A stretch of 39,070 nt of DNA from Streptomyces sp. CNQ085 (GTDB lineage: Bacteria > Actinomycetota > Actinomycetes > Streptomycetales > Streptomycetaceae): the NCBI RefSeq assembly GCF_022614595.1, contig NZ_JAJFAU010000031.1, forward strand, positions 1 to 39,070, written 5' to 3'. The notes below the pieces were generated by a model. It made no database searches. It was not told the origin of the DNA and worked only from the letters and a program-made list of their open reading frames with translations. The position numbers were made by a program, and so were the translations under genes. Position 1 is the stretch's first letter. Each line of letters begins with the position of its first letter. Below are positions 14,271-21,603 of the stretch, one piece after another.

Positions 14271-14365
14271 GACTGCTCCCCTGGTGGTCCCGGTGACCGG
14301 CCGTCGCCCTCGCGGCGGCCGCTGACGCCAGCCAACCACCCACGGCGCGCCCGCCCAAATCCGGG

Positions 14366-14396
14366 TTGCCAACGAAGGGAACATATGTTCTATTCT
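14366..14396 (+). promoter_or_regulatory. promoter with LexA (SOS) box
   Basis: GAACATATGTTC at 14379-14390 is a perfect 12-base palindrome fitting the actinobacterial SOS box core GAAC-N4-GTTC. It lies between a -35-like TTGCCA (14366) and directly abuts a -10-like TATTCT (14391), with a 19-base spacer. A repressor bound here would block RNA polymerase. The downstream gene starts 26 bases after the -10. Confidence 0.75.
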
Positions 14397-14421
14397 TGTG
14401 CGGGCGGAACGAGGAGGTCGC

Positions 14422-15477
14422 ATGCGCTGGGACAATCCGCACCGGGACGGACCGGGCGCGGGCGGCACCGAGGCCGCCCTCTTCGGTGCCGACGTGGTCA
14501 CGCGCACGGTCGACACTCCCGACTTCGAAGGCATCACCTTCCACGAGGTACGGGCCCGTTCGATCATCAACCGGGTGCCGGGCGCCTCCCGGATGCCGTT
14601 CGAATGGACCGTCAACCCCTACCGCGGCTGCTCGCACGCCTGCGTGTACTGCTTCGCCCGGCGCAGCCACGGCTACCTGGACCTGGACACCGGGACCGGC
14701 TTCGACACCCAGATCGTGGTGAAGACCAACGCCGACCTGCTGCTGCGCCGGGAGCTGGCCTCCCCGCGCTGGCCGGGCCACCACATAGCCATGGGCACCA
14801 ACGTCGACTGCTACCAGCGCGCCGAGGGCCGCTACCGGCTGATGCCCGGCATCCTGACCGCCCTGCGCGACCACGCCAACCCGTTCTCCATCCTCACCAA
14901 GGGCACCCTGATCCTGCGCGATCTGGACCTGCTGCGCTCGGCCGGCGCGGTGGCCGAGGTGGGTGTCTCGGTGTCGGTCGCCTTCCTGGACGAGGAGCTG
15001 TGGCGCACCGTCGAGCCCGGCTCCCCGGCCCCCGAACGGCGCTTGGAGGTGGTGCGCGCCCTCACCGACCACGGCATCGGCTGCGGTGTGCTGATGGCGC
15101 CGGTCATCCCGTACCTCTCCGACAGCCCTGGTCGGCTCCGCGCGACGGTGCGGGCGATCGCGGCGGCGGGCGCGACCTCCGTCACGCCGCTGGCCCTGCA
15201 CCTGCGGCCGGGGGCGCGCGAGTGGTTCACCGCCTGGCTGGCCCGGCACCACCCGGACCTGGTGGGCCACTACGAGCGGCTGTACGCCGACGGCGCCTAC
15301 GCCCCGAGGTGGTACCAGCGCCGGATCACCCGGCAGGTGCACGAACTGGCCGAGGAGTACGGCATCGGGCCGTACGGGCCGGGGGCGCACCGGGGCCCCG
15401 GCCTCCTCGGCGCCCGGCCGGCCTGCGCCCCCGGGGCCGAGTCCGAACCAGGGCCGGTCCAGCTCACCCTGCTGTGA
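14422..15477 (+). CDS. Rv2578c-like radical SAM protein
   Basis: A 351-residue radical SAM enzyme. The iron-sulphur cluster motif is CSHACVYC (Cys70, Cys74, Cys77; CX3CX2C) in WTVNPYRGCSHACVYCFARR, as in spore photoproduct lyase-related and Rv2578c-type proteins. Other family segments include NPFSILTKGTLILRDLDLL, VGVSVSVAF and LMAPVIPYLSDSP. The ATG at 14422 follows GAGGAGG. A LexA box covers the promoter, so induction by DNA damage is expected; from memory, mycobacterial Rv2578c is likewise linked to LexA. A DNA-repair-related role is plausible but unproven. The C-terminal 40 residues are rich in Gly, Ala and Pro and probably disordered. Confidence 0.88.
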   Translation: MRWDNPHRDGPGAGGTEAALFGADVVTRTVDTPDFEGITFHEVRARSIINRVPGASRMPFEWTVNPYRGCSHACVYCFARRSHGYLDLDTGTGFDTQIVVKTNADLLLRRELASPRWPGHHIAMGTNVDCYQRAEGRYRLMPGILTALRDHANPFSILTKGTLILRDLDLLRSAGAVAEVGVSVSVAFLDEELWRTVEPGSPAPERRLEVVRALTDHGIGCGVLMAPVIPYLSDSPGRLRATVRAIAAAGATSVTPLALHLRPGAREWFTAWLARHHPDLVGHYERLYADGAYAPRWYQRRITRQVHELAEEYGIGPYGPGAHRGPGLLGARPACAPGAESEPGPVQLTLL

Positions 15478-15787
15478 GGTCCGCCCGGGGCGCGCACGGC
15501 GCGCACCCCTTCACCCGCCCTTCCCCCGACGCCCCGTCACATCCCGCCCCGTCTCCCCGTTCGGGCGCCTCCACCAGGGTTCCAGGAGGCGCTGCGATTC
15601 TCCCCCTGCGTTAGGGTAGAACCGCTCGCCGACATCGTCGGCCTGCTTCCACGCCACCTCCGGGGCCACCGCTGCGTCGTCGTCCGGAGCCTCGGGGGTG
15701 GCCGCTCCCAAACCACACCGCAGGCACCGGAAGACCCGGGGTCCGCCGCCACCGCACGGCGGGCCCGCCGGGGGAAAGGCATCAGGG
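15478..15787 (+). promoter_or_regulatory. 310-base intergenic region with weak SigB-type promoter candidate
   Basis: GATT at 15596, 14 bases, then GGGTAG at 15614 fits the loose SigB-type pattern apart from the last base, and would give a leader of about 160 bases for the small gene at 15788. No other gene is convincing here; a minus-strand open frame is noted among the rejected items. Confidence 0.3.
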
Positions 15788-16027
15788 ATGGCCGTCTTCA
15801 AGCTGCAACTCACGGATGGCCGGGAGAGACTGGTCGAGGCAGGGCGCGCCGGGCGCACCGCCGACGGCCAGATCGTCATCGAGGACACCGACTCCCTGGG
15901 CGTGTGGGACTGCCTGGAGGAGTACCCGGCCGACCGTGTACGGGCCGTCTGGCGGCGCGGCCCCGCCGAGAGCGGCATCTACACCTGGATCCCGCAGCCC
16001 TCCGAGGGGAGCTGGTGGAGCTACTGA
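15788..16027 (+). CDS. small conserved-looking protein of unknown function
   Basis: A 79-residue protein, MAVFKLQLTDGRERLVEAGR at the start and a tryptophan- and tyrosine-rich end (ESGIYTWIPQPSEGSWWSY). The middle reads VIEDTDSLGVWDCLEEYPAD. Codon use is typical for the window. No signal peptide, membrane segment or cysteine pair is seen. I think similar short proteins occur in other Streptomyces, but I do not recognise a named family. It has its own leader and no close partner; the next gene is on the opposite strand. Confidence 0.7.
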   Translation: MAVFKLQLTDGRERLVEAGRAGRTADGQIVIEDTDSLGVWDCLEEYPADRVRAVWRRGPAESGIYTWIPQPSEGSWWSY

Positions 16028-16261
16028 CGGCCGCCGCCCGGCGTCCGTGGCGCGGGGCGCGGGGCTCATCCCGCCGCCTCCGCCCCGCCTCCTTCCTTCG
16101 AAGCGGAACCCCAGGAACATCCTGTGGCGCGCTTCACAAGGCGCCGCACGCGAGCGGCCTGCGTTTCGCAGCCCGATGGCCGCGCCATCCCTTACGCCGG
16201 GGAAGGGTTACCCTCTCCGGACGGACGGCTGAACACGCCGGGGCGGACCCGCCCCGCGGGG

Positions 16262-16855
16262 TCAGAGCCTGCGCAGCGCCTCGTCGGCCGCCGCGCGCAG
16301 TTCCTCGCGCTCCCGCGCGGCCAGCAGCACCAGCCGGGCACGCGCATCTCCCAGCGCCCCGAGCCCGTCCACGCAGGCGCGGGCCACCGGCCAGTGGTGG
16401 ACGGGGTCGGCCAGCAGCCGGTCCAGGACCCGGATCAGGGTCGGCGCGGACTGCGGCGCGCGCAGGGCCGCCAGCAGCCGTACGGGGTGCAACGCGTAGG
16501 AGGTGCGCAGCTCGTTGGTCGCCAGCGCCGCGGCGGCGCGGGCGGTACGCGGATCCCCCAGGCGCAGCAGGGCCCGGGCCGCGGCGGCACAGCGGGCCGG
16601 CTCGCGGTGGTTGAGCAGGAACACCAGCGTCTCGAAGGCCCGGGGGTCCCCGGCCCGCCCCAGAGTGCAGGCGGCCAGCTCGCGGGCCCATAAGGGGCGC
16701 GCCGGAGCGGTGAGTTCGGCGGCCAGCGCGTCACGGGCGGCGGCCGTGTCCCGCCGCGCCAGAACGAGCAGCCGCCCGTACTCCTCCGGATCCGCCTCGG
16801 CCCGCAGACGGTCCACCATTTCGCGGTCCACCGTGCCCGCCCTGCCCACCGGCAC
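16262..16855 (-). CDS. HEAT-repeat protein
   Basis: A 197-residue all-helical protein with HEAT or PBS-lyase-like repeats: RELAACTLGRAGDPRAFETL, AAARALLRLGDPRTARAA and ACVDGLGALGDARARLVLLA each show the paired-helix pattern with the conserved Asp-Pro/Ala turn. Such proteins are scaffolds for protein-protein contacts. Start is GTG at 16855, preceded by GAGGAGG with four bases between. No enzymatic motif and no membrane segment. The 234-base gap on its downstream side (16028-16261) holds a small palindrome (AGGGTTACCCT near 16206) and no gene. Partner unknown. Confidence 0.8.
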   Translation of the reverse strand: MPVGRAGTVDREMVDRLRAEADPEEYGRLLVLARRDTAAARDALAAELTAPARPLWARELAACTLGRAGDPRAFETLVFLLNHREPARCAAAARALLRLGDPRTARAAAALATNELRTSYALHPVRLLAALRAPQSAPTLIRVLDRLLADPVHHWPVARACVDGLGALGDARARLVLLAAREREELRAAADEALRRL

Positions 16856-17163
16856 GTCACCTCCTCGTGGTATCCGCCACATCCACTGGAAGCGGTCTAC
16901 CCTCTGGCATTCGGGTTACCCGCAGGTTAGCCTGCTCATCGGAGCGGTATCCCCGCTCAGTCGGACGGCCTGGTGACGCAGCCGTCCGGTGTGCAGTCGG
17001 TTCAGCACGCATACACGCAGGTCGAGCACGGCCCCGGGACAGGGCCGCTCTCGCTCGTTCCACACCCGCGTGACGCCGTGGGCCCGGCGCTCCCGTGCGC
17101 CCTGCCCGCCGTCCCCTTCCCCCGTAGTCGTCACCATCTCTTCCTCTTCCCTGGAGTCCCGTG
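16856..17163. other. 308-base divergent intergenic region
   Basis: It separates the HEAT-repeat gene (minus) from the dehydrogenase gene (plus). Visible structure: GCAGG-TTAG-CCTGC (16922-16935) and GAGCGG-N5-CCGCTC (16941-16957), two small inverted repeats in the less GC-rich part. They could be promoter or operator elements for either gene. No open frame with coding character was found. Confidence 0.4.
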
Positions 17164-18948
17164 ATGGACCGTCCCACCCTCACCACCGTCGCCGTGGTCG
17201 GCCTCGGCACCATGGGCACCGGCATCGCCGAGGTGCTGGCCCGCGCCGGCCGCGAGGTCATCGGCATCGACACCGACGAGAACGCCGCCCGCCGGGCCGT
17301 CATCACGCTGGCGGCCTCCACCGCCCGCGCCGTGGAGCGCGGGCGGATCACCGAACAGGAGCGGCGCGACGCCCTGGCCCGCTTCCGTACCTTCTGCGAC
17401 CTCCAGGCCGCGGCCGAGGCCGACCTGGTCATCGAGGTGGTGCCGGAGGACTACGGCCTCAAGCAGCGCGTCATCACCGAACTGGACGGCATCGTCAAGC
17501 CGGCCGCCGTCATCGCCACCGGCACCAACGCCCTGTCGGTCACCCGGCTCGCGGCCGACTCCGCGCGCCCCGAGCGCGTGCTGGGGATGCACTTCTTCAA
17601 CCCCGCGCCCGCGATGAGGCTGGTGGAGATCGTCTCCTGCGTGCTCACCTCCCCCGAGACGGTCGCCGCGGTCACCGCTCTCGCCGCCGATCTGGGCAAG
17701 GAGCCGATCCCGGTCGGCGACCGGCCCGGCTTCGTCGCCGACGGGCTGCTGTTCGGCTACCTCAACCAGGCCGCGGCCATGTACGAGTCGAGGTACGCCA
17801 CCCGCGAGGACATCGACGCCGCGATGCGCCTGGGCTGCGGTCTGCCGATGGGCCCGCTCGCCCTGCTGGACCTGATCGGCGTCGACACCGCCCGCACCGT
17901 GCTGGAGGCGATGTACGCCGAGTCCCGCGACCGGCTGCACGCCCCCGCCCCGATCCTGGGCCAGCTCAGCGCAGCGGGCCTGACGGGGCGCAAGGCCGGA
18001 CGCGGCTTCTACACCTACGACGCGCCGGATTCGGCGACGGTGGTGCCGGACGCGCTCACCCCGCCCGAGGGCGGGCCGCGGGGCGCCCCGCGCCGGGTGA
18101 ACTCCGTCGGCGTGGCGGGCTCGGGGACGATGGCCAGTGGCATCGCCGAGGTGTTCGCCAAGGCCGGCTATGACGTGGTGCTGGTCGCGCGCGGCGAGGG
18201 GAAGGCCGGGAAGGCCAGGGACCGGATCGCCTCGTCGCTGGAGCGGTCGGTGAGGAAGGGCCGGATGAGCGCCGGGGCCCGCGACGAGACGCTCGCCAGG
18301 ATCACCCCGGCCGGCTCGCTGTCCGCGATGGCGGACGTGGACCTGGCGGTCGAGGCGGTGGCCGAGGACCTGGAGGTCAAGAGGGGCCTGTTCGCGACAT
18401 TGGACGAGGTGTGCAGGCCGGGCGCGGTCCTGGCCACCACCACCTCCTCGCTGCCGGTGGTCGCCTGCGCCCGCGCGACCTCCCGCCCGCAGGACGTGAT
18501 CGGCATGCACTTCTTCAACCCCGCCCCCGCGATGAGGCTGGTGGAGGTGGTGAGCACCGTCCTGACCGGCGACGACGTCCACGCCACCGTGCGCGAGGTG
18601 TGCGCCAGGGTCCGCAAGCACCCGGTGGACTGCGGCGACCGGGCGGGCTTCATCGTCAACGCGCTGCTGTTCCCGTACCTGAACAACGCGGTCAAGATGG
18701 TGCAGGAGCACTACGCCGACATGGACGCCGTCGACGCGGCCATGAAGCTCGGCGGCGGCTACCCGATGGGCCCGTTCGAGCTGCTGGACGTGGTCGGTCT
18801 GGACGTCTCCCTGGCCATCGAGAAGGTGCTGCACGAGGAGTTCCGCGAGCCGGGCCTGGCTCCGGCGCCGCTGCTGGAGCACCTGGTCGCGGCGGGCTGC
18901 CTGGGCCGCAAGAGCGGGCGCGGCTTCCGCGAGCACGCGAGGCGGTGA
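17164..18948 (+). CDS. double-domain 3-hydroxyacyl-CoA (3-hydroxybutyryl-CoA) dehydrogenase
   Basis: A 594-residue protein made of two complete 3-hydroxyacyl-CoA dehydrogenase units (about residues 1-295 and 310-594). Each has a Rossmann domain, the GMHFFNPAPAMRLVE active-site His segment and a helical C-terminal domain ending GRKAGRGFY or GRKSGRGFR. The units differ. The first has GLGTMG (residues 13-18) followed by IDTDE, as in NAD enzymes, but its usual NTSSL loop is TNALS. The second has GSGTMA (319-324) followed by VARGE, suggesting NADP, and keeps TTSSL. It should interconvert acetoacetyl-CoA and 3-hydroxybutyryl-CoA, feeding crotonyl-CoA to Ccr. The ATG at 17164 follows GGAG. It opens the pathway cluster. 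Confidence 0.93.
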   Translation: MDRPTLTTVAVVGLGTMGTGIAEVLARAGREVIGIDTDENAARRAVITLAASTARAVERGRITEQERRDALARFRTFCDLQAAAEADLVIEVVPEDYGLKQRVITELDGIVKPAAVIATGTNALSVTRLAADSARPERVLGMHFFNPAPAMRLVEIVSCVLTSPETVAAVTALAADLGKEPIPVGDRPGFVADGLLFGYLNQAAAMYESRYATREDIDAAMRLGCGLPMGPLALLDLIGVDTARTVLEAMYAESRDRLHAPAPILGQLSAAGLTGRKAGRGFYTYDAPDSATVVPDALTPPEGGPRGAPRRVNSVGVAGSGTMASGIAEVFAKAGYDVVLVARGEGKAGKARDRIASSLERSVRKGRMSAGARDETLARITPAGSLSAMADVDLAVEAVAEDLEVKRGLFATLDEVCRPGAVLATTTSSLPVVACARATSRPQDVIGMHFFNPAPAMRLVEVVSTVLTGDDVHATVREVCARVRKHPVDCGDRAGFIVNALLFPYLNNAVKMVQEHYADMDAVDAAMKLGGGYPMGPFELLDVVGLDVSLAIEKVLHEEFREPGLAPAPLLEHLVAAGCLGRKSGRGFREHARR

Positions 18949-19054
18949 GCCCGGCGGACCCGGCGCTCCCGCCCATGGCGGACTCCGGGTGGGGCGGGCT
19001 GCTGGATCCCGGCGGCCGCCCGCCGCCGGCGGCGCGCCGTGTAACGTTCCACAC

Positions 19055-19855
19055 ATGCCGCAGTCCGTTCGGTCCGTCCGCCCCAACGTGCCCAGCCAGC
19101 GTCTGAAGATGCGCCGTGAGCTGGCCGCAGCCGCGATGGAACTCTTCGCCACCAAGGGGTACGAGGAGACCACGGTCGACGAGATCGCGGCCGCGGCCGG
19201 GGTGGCCCGGCGCACCTTCTTCCGGCACTTCCGCTCCAAGGAAGAGGCGATCTTCCCGGACCACGACGACACCCTGGAGCGCGCCGAGGCGGTGCTGGAC
19301 GCGGCGCCCGCGCACGAGAACCCGCTGGACACCGTGTGCCGGGGCATCAAGGAGGTCATGCGGATGTACGCGGCCTCCCCCGCGGTGTCGGTGGAGCGCT
19401 ACCGCCTCACCCGGGAGGTGCCCACGCTGCGGGAGCGGGAGATCGCGTCCGTGGCCCGCTACGAGCGGCTGTTCACCCGGTACCTGCTGGGCCACTTCGA
19501 CGAGTCCGCCGTGGTCCACCGGGACGGCGACGAGGACGGCCCGGACGAGCCGCTGCTGGCCGAGGTGGCGGCGTCGGCGGTGGTCACCGCGCACAACCAC
19601 GTGCTGCGGCGCTGGCTGCGCGCGGGGGGCCAGGGCGATGTGGAGGCCCAGCTGGACCGGGCCTTCGCCACCGTGCGGCGGACCTTCGGCACCGGCTTCG
19701 TCGCCGGCCGGACGGTGGCCGACCCGCCGGACGGCTCCGCCGGAACGATCGGGGCGGCAGGCCGGAGGGGCGAGGTGCTGGTGGCGGTGGCACGCACGGA
19801 CGCCCCGCTGGACCAGGTGATGCGCACGATCGAGGAGGCCCTGCGGCGGGACTGA
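19055..19855 (+). CDS. TetR family transcriptional regulator of the pathway cluster
   Basis: A 266-residue repressor-type protein. The N-terminal DNA-binding helix-turn-helix is TTVDEIAAAAGVARRTFFRH in the MELFATKGYEE context (residues about 27-75). The ligand-binding C-terminal domain is longer than average, with an acidic linker HRDGDEDGPDEP near 155. The ATG at 19055 lies five bases after a possible leaderless signal (TAACGT at 19041). It sits between the dehydrogenase gene and ccr, both on its strand. A perfect palindrome in the ccr promoter is a good candidate for its operator. From memory the S. coelicolor counterpart occupies the same place (SCO6474). The ligand may be an acyl-CoA, inferred from context only. 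Confidence 0.9.
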   Translation: MPQSVRSVRPNVPSQRLKMRRELAAAAMELFATKGYEETTVDEIAAAAGVARRTFFRHFRSKEEAIFPDHDDTLERAEAVLDAAPAHENPLDTVCRGIKEVMRMYAASPAVSVERYRLTREVPTLREREIASVARYERLFTRYLLGHFDESAVVHRDGDEDGPDEPLLAEVAASAVVTAHNHVLRRWLRAGGQGDVEAQLDRAFATVRRTFGTGFVAGRTVADPPDGSAGTIGAAGRRGEVLVAVARTDAPLDQVMRTIEEALRRD

Positions 19856-19941
19856 GTACCGCGCGGCACATGGACACGAGCGAGAACCGGCACATGCGAA
19901 CATAAACTGCCAAAAACAGACACAATCAGATACAGAAACAC

Positions 19942-19965
19942 GGCCGCCTCCCCCGGGGGGCGGCC
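19942..19965 (+). terminator. hairpin terminator after the TetR gene
   Basis: GGCCGCC at 19942 and GGCGGCC at 19959 pair, with the intervening C and G runs extending the stem. It lies 84 bases after the TetR stop, in an unusually A-rich stretch of the 399-base gap 19856-20254. It would isolate the ccr promoter from upstream transcription. Confidence 0.65.
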
Positions 19966-20022
19966 ACTCTCACTTGCGCTCCGCTCATATGCGCACCCCC
20001 GGTGACAAGCGAGGGAAGTTTT

Positions 20023-20065
20023 TGGCACGCAGTGTCTTGTGTGCTGGCACGCAGTGCCATAGCGT
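20023..20065 (+). promoter_or_regulatory. ccr promoter with twin operator
   Basis: TTGTGT at 20037 and TAGCGT at 20060 are -35 and -10 elements with a 17-base spacer. The spacer contains TGGCACGCAGTGCCA (20045-20059), a perfect inverted repeat with a 3-base centre. A second, half-degenerate copy, TGGCACGCAGTGTCT, lies at 20023-20037, exactly 22 bases away, on the same face of the helix. This is a classic repressor site. The transcript would have a leader of about 180 bases before the GTG at 20255. Confidence 0.7.
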
Positions 20066-20254
20066 GAGTGTTGTCCGGGCACTGTCCCCGCGGTCACTGC
20101 CGTGCGCCCGGGCGCCTGCGTCACAGGCACCTTCAGCGCTACCGCGCCGAGCCGCAGCACCACCGCCGAACCGACGGCACCAGCAGCTCACACAGAGACC
20201 GAAAAAGACCCCAGCGACCCCTCAAGCGTCCCCGAACGCTCGCCGGAGGCCACA

Positions 20255-21592
20255 GTGAAGGAAATCCTGGACGCGATCCTCGCGTCGGACAGCAAGCCCG
20301 CCGACTTCGCCAACCTGGCGCTGCCCGAGTCCTACCGCGCGGTCACCGTGCACAAGGACGAGGCCGACATGTTCGCCGGGATGCCCACCCGGGAGAAGGA
20401 CCCGCGCAAGTCCCTGCACCTGGACGAGGTACCCCTGCCGGAGCTGGGCCCCGGCGAAGCCCTGGTGGCGGTCATGGCCTCCTCGGTGAACTACAACTCG
20501 GTGTGGACCTCGATCTTCGAGCCGGTCTCCACCTTCGGCTTCCTGGAGCGCTACGGCCGCACCTCACAGCTGGCCAGGCGCCACGACCTGCCCTACCACG
20601 TCATCGGCTCCGACCTGGCGGGCGTGGTGCTGCGCACCGGCCCCGGCGTCAACGCCTGGCGGCCCGGCGACGAGGTCGTCGCCCACTGCCTGTCGGTGGA
20701 GCTGGAGAACGCCGACGGCCACAACGACACCATGCTCGACCCCGAACAGCGCATCTGGGGCTTCGAGACCAACTTCGGCGGCCTGGCCGAGATCGCGCTG
20801 GTGAAGTCCAACCAGCTCATGCCCAAGCCCGGCCATCTGTCCTGGGAGGAGGCCGCCGCCCCCGGCCTGGTCAACTCCACCGCCTACCGGCAGCTGGTCT
20901 CCCGCAACGGCGCCGGCATGAAGCAGGGCGACAACGTGCTGATCTGGGGCGCGAGCGGCGGCCTGGGCTCCTACGCCACCCAGATGGCCCTGGCCGGCGG
21001 CGCCAACCCCGTCTGCGTGGTCTCCTCCCCGCGGAAGGCCGAGATCTGCCGCGCCATGGGCGCCGATTCGATCATCGACCGCACCGCCGAGGGCTACCGG
21101 TTCTGGAAGGACGAGCACACCCAGGACCCGCGCGAATGGAAGCGCTTCGGCAAGCGCATCCGCGAGCTGACCGGCGGCGAGGACGTGGACATCGTCTTCG
21201 AGCACCCGGGCCGCGAGACCTTCGGAGCCTCCGTCTACGTCACCCGCAAGGGCGGCACCATCACCACCTGCGCCTCGACCTCCGGCTACATGCACAGCTA
21301 CGACAACCGCTACCTGTGGATGTCGCTCAAGCGCATCATCGGCTCCCACTTCGCCAACTACCGCGAGGCGTGGGAGGCCAACCGCCTCATCGCCAAGGGG
21401 AAGATCCACCCCACCCTGTCCAGGACGTACTCCCTGGAGGAGACCGGTCAGGCCGCCCACGACGTGCACCGCAACGTCCACCAGGGCAAGGTCGGCGTGC
21501 TGTGCCTGGCCCCCGAGGAGGGCATGGGCGTGCGCGACGCCGAGATGCGGGCCGAGCACGCCGACGCCATCAACCGCTTCCGGAACGTGTAG
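20255..21592 (+). CDS. ccr: crotonyl-CoA carboxylase/reductase
   Basis: A 445-residue enzyme that reductively carboxylates crotonyl-CoA to (2S)-ethylmalonyl-CoA with NADPH and CO2, the key step of the ethylmalonyl-CoA pathway. It is a medium-chain dehydrogenase with the nucleotide-binding IWGASGGLGSYATQ near residue 230-243. Asn81, Phe170, Glu171 and His365, the CO2-binding residues known from the Kitasatospora enzyme, are all present at exactly these numbers, which supports the GTG start at 20255 (CGGAGG five bases upstream) over an open upstream extension to 20102. It is followed by ethylmalonyl-CoA mutase after 11 bases. It also supplies extender units for polyketide synthases. Confidence 0.97.
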   Translation: MKEILDAILASDSKPADFANLALPESYRAVTVHKDEADMFAGMPTREKDPRKSLHLDEVPLPELGPGEALVAVMASSVNYNSVWTSIFEPVSTFGFLERYGRTSQLARRHDLPYHVIGSDLAGVVLRTGPGVNAWRPGDEVVAHCLSVELENADGHNDTMLDPEQRIWGFETNFGGLAEIALVKSNQLMPKPGHLSWEEAAAPGLVNSTAYRQLVSRNGAGMKQGDNVLIWGASGGLGSYATQMALAGGANPVCVVSSPRKAEICRAMGADSIIDRTAEGYRFWKDEHTQDPREWKRFGKRIRELTGGEDVDIVFEHPGRETFGASVYVTRKGGTITTCASTSGYMHSYDNRYLWMSLKRIIGSHFANYREAWEANRLIAKGKIHPTLSRTYSLEETGQAAHDVHRNVHQGKVGVLCLAPEEGMGVRDAEMRAEHADAINRFRNV

Positions 21593-21603
21593 AGGTCATC
21601 TCC

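Noticed and set aside
15511..15737. Minus-strand open frame containing FRCLRCGLGAATPEAP and AWKQADDVGERFYPN
   Set aside because: It has a partly coding-like base pattern, but no clear start codon with a ribosome-binding site and no recognised family. It could be a small gene or relic; not strong enough to list.
16915..16940. AGGTTAGCCT resembling half of a DmdR/IdeR iron box
   Set aside because: The second half of the 19-bp iron box is missing, and neighbouring genes have no iron link.
20102..20254. N-terminal extension of Ccr
   Set aside because: The extension has Thr/Pro/Ser-rich non-family sequence, and the GTG at 20255 gives exact reference numbering of active-site residues plus a good CGGAGG.
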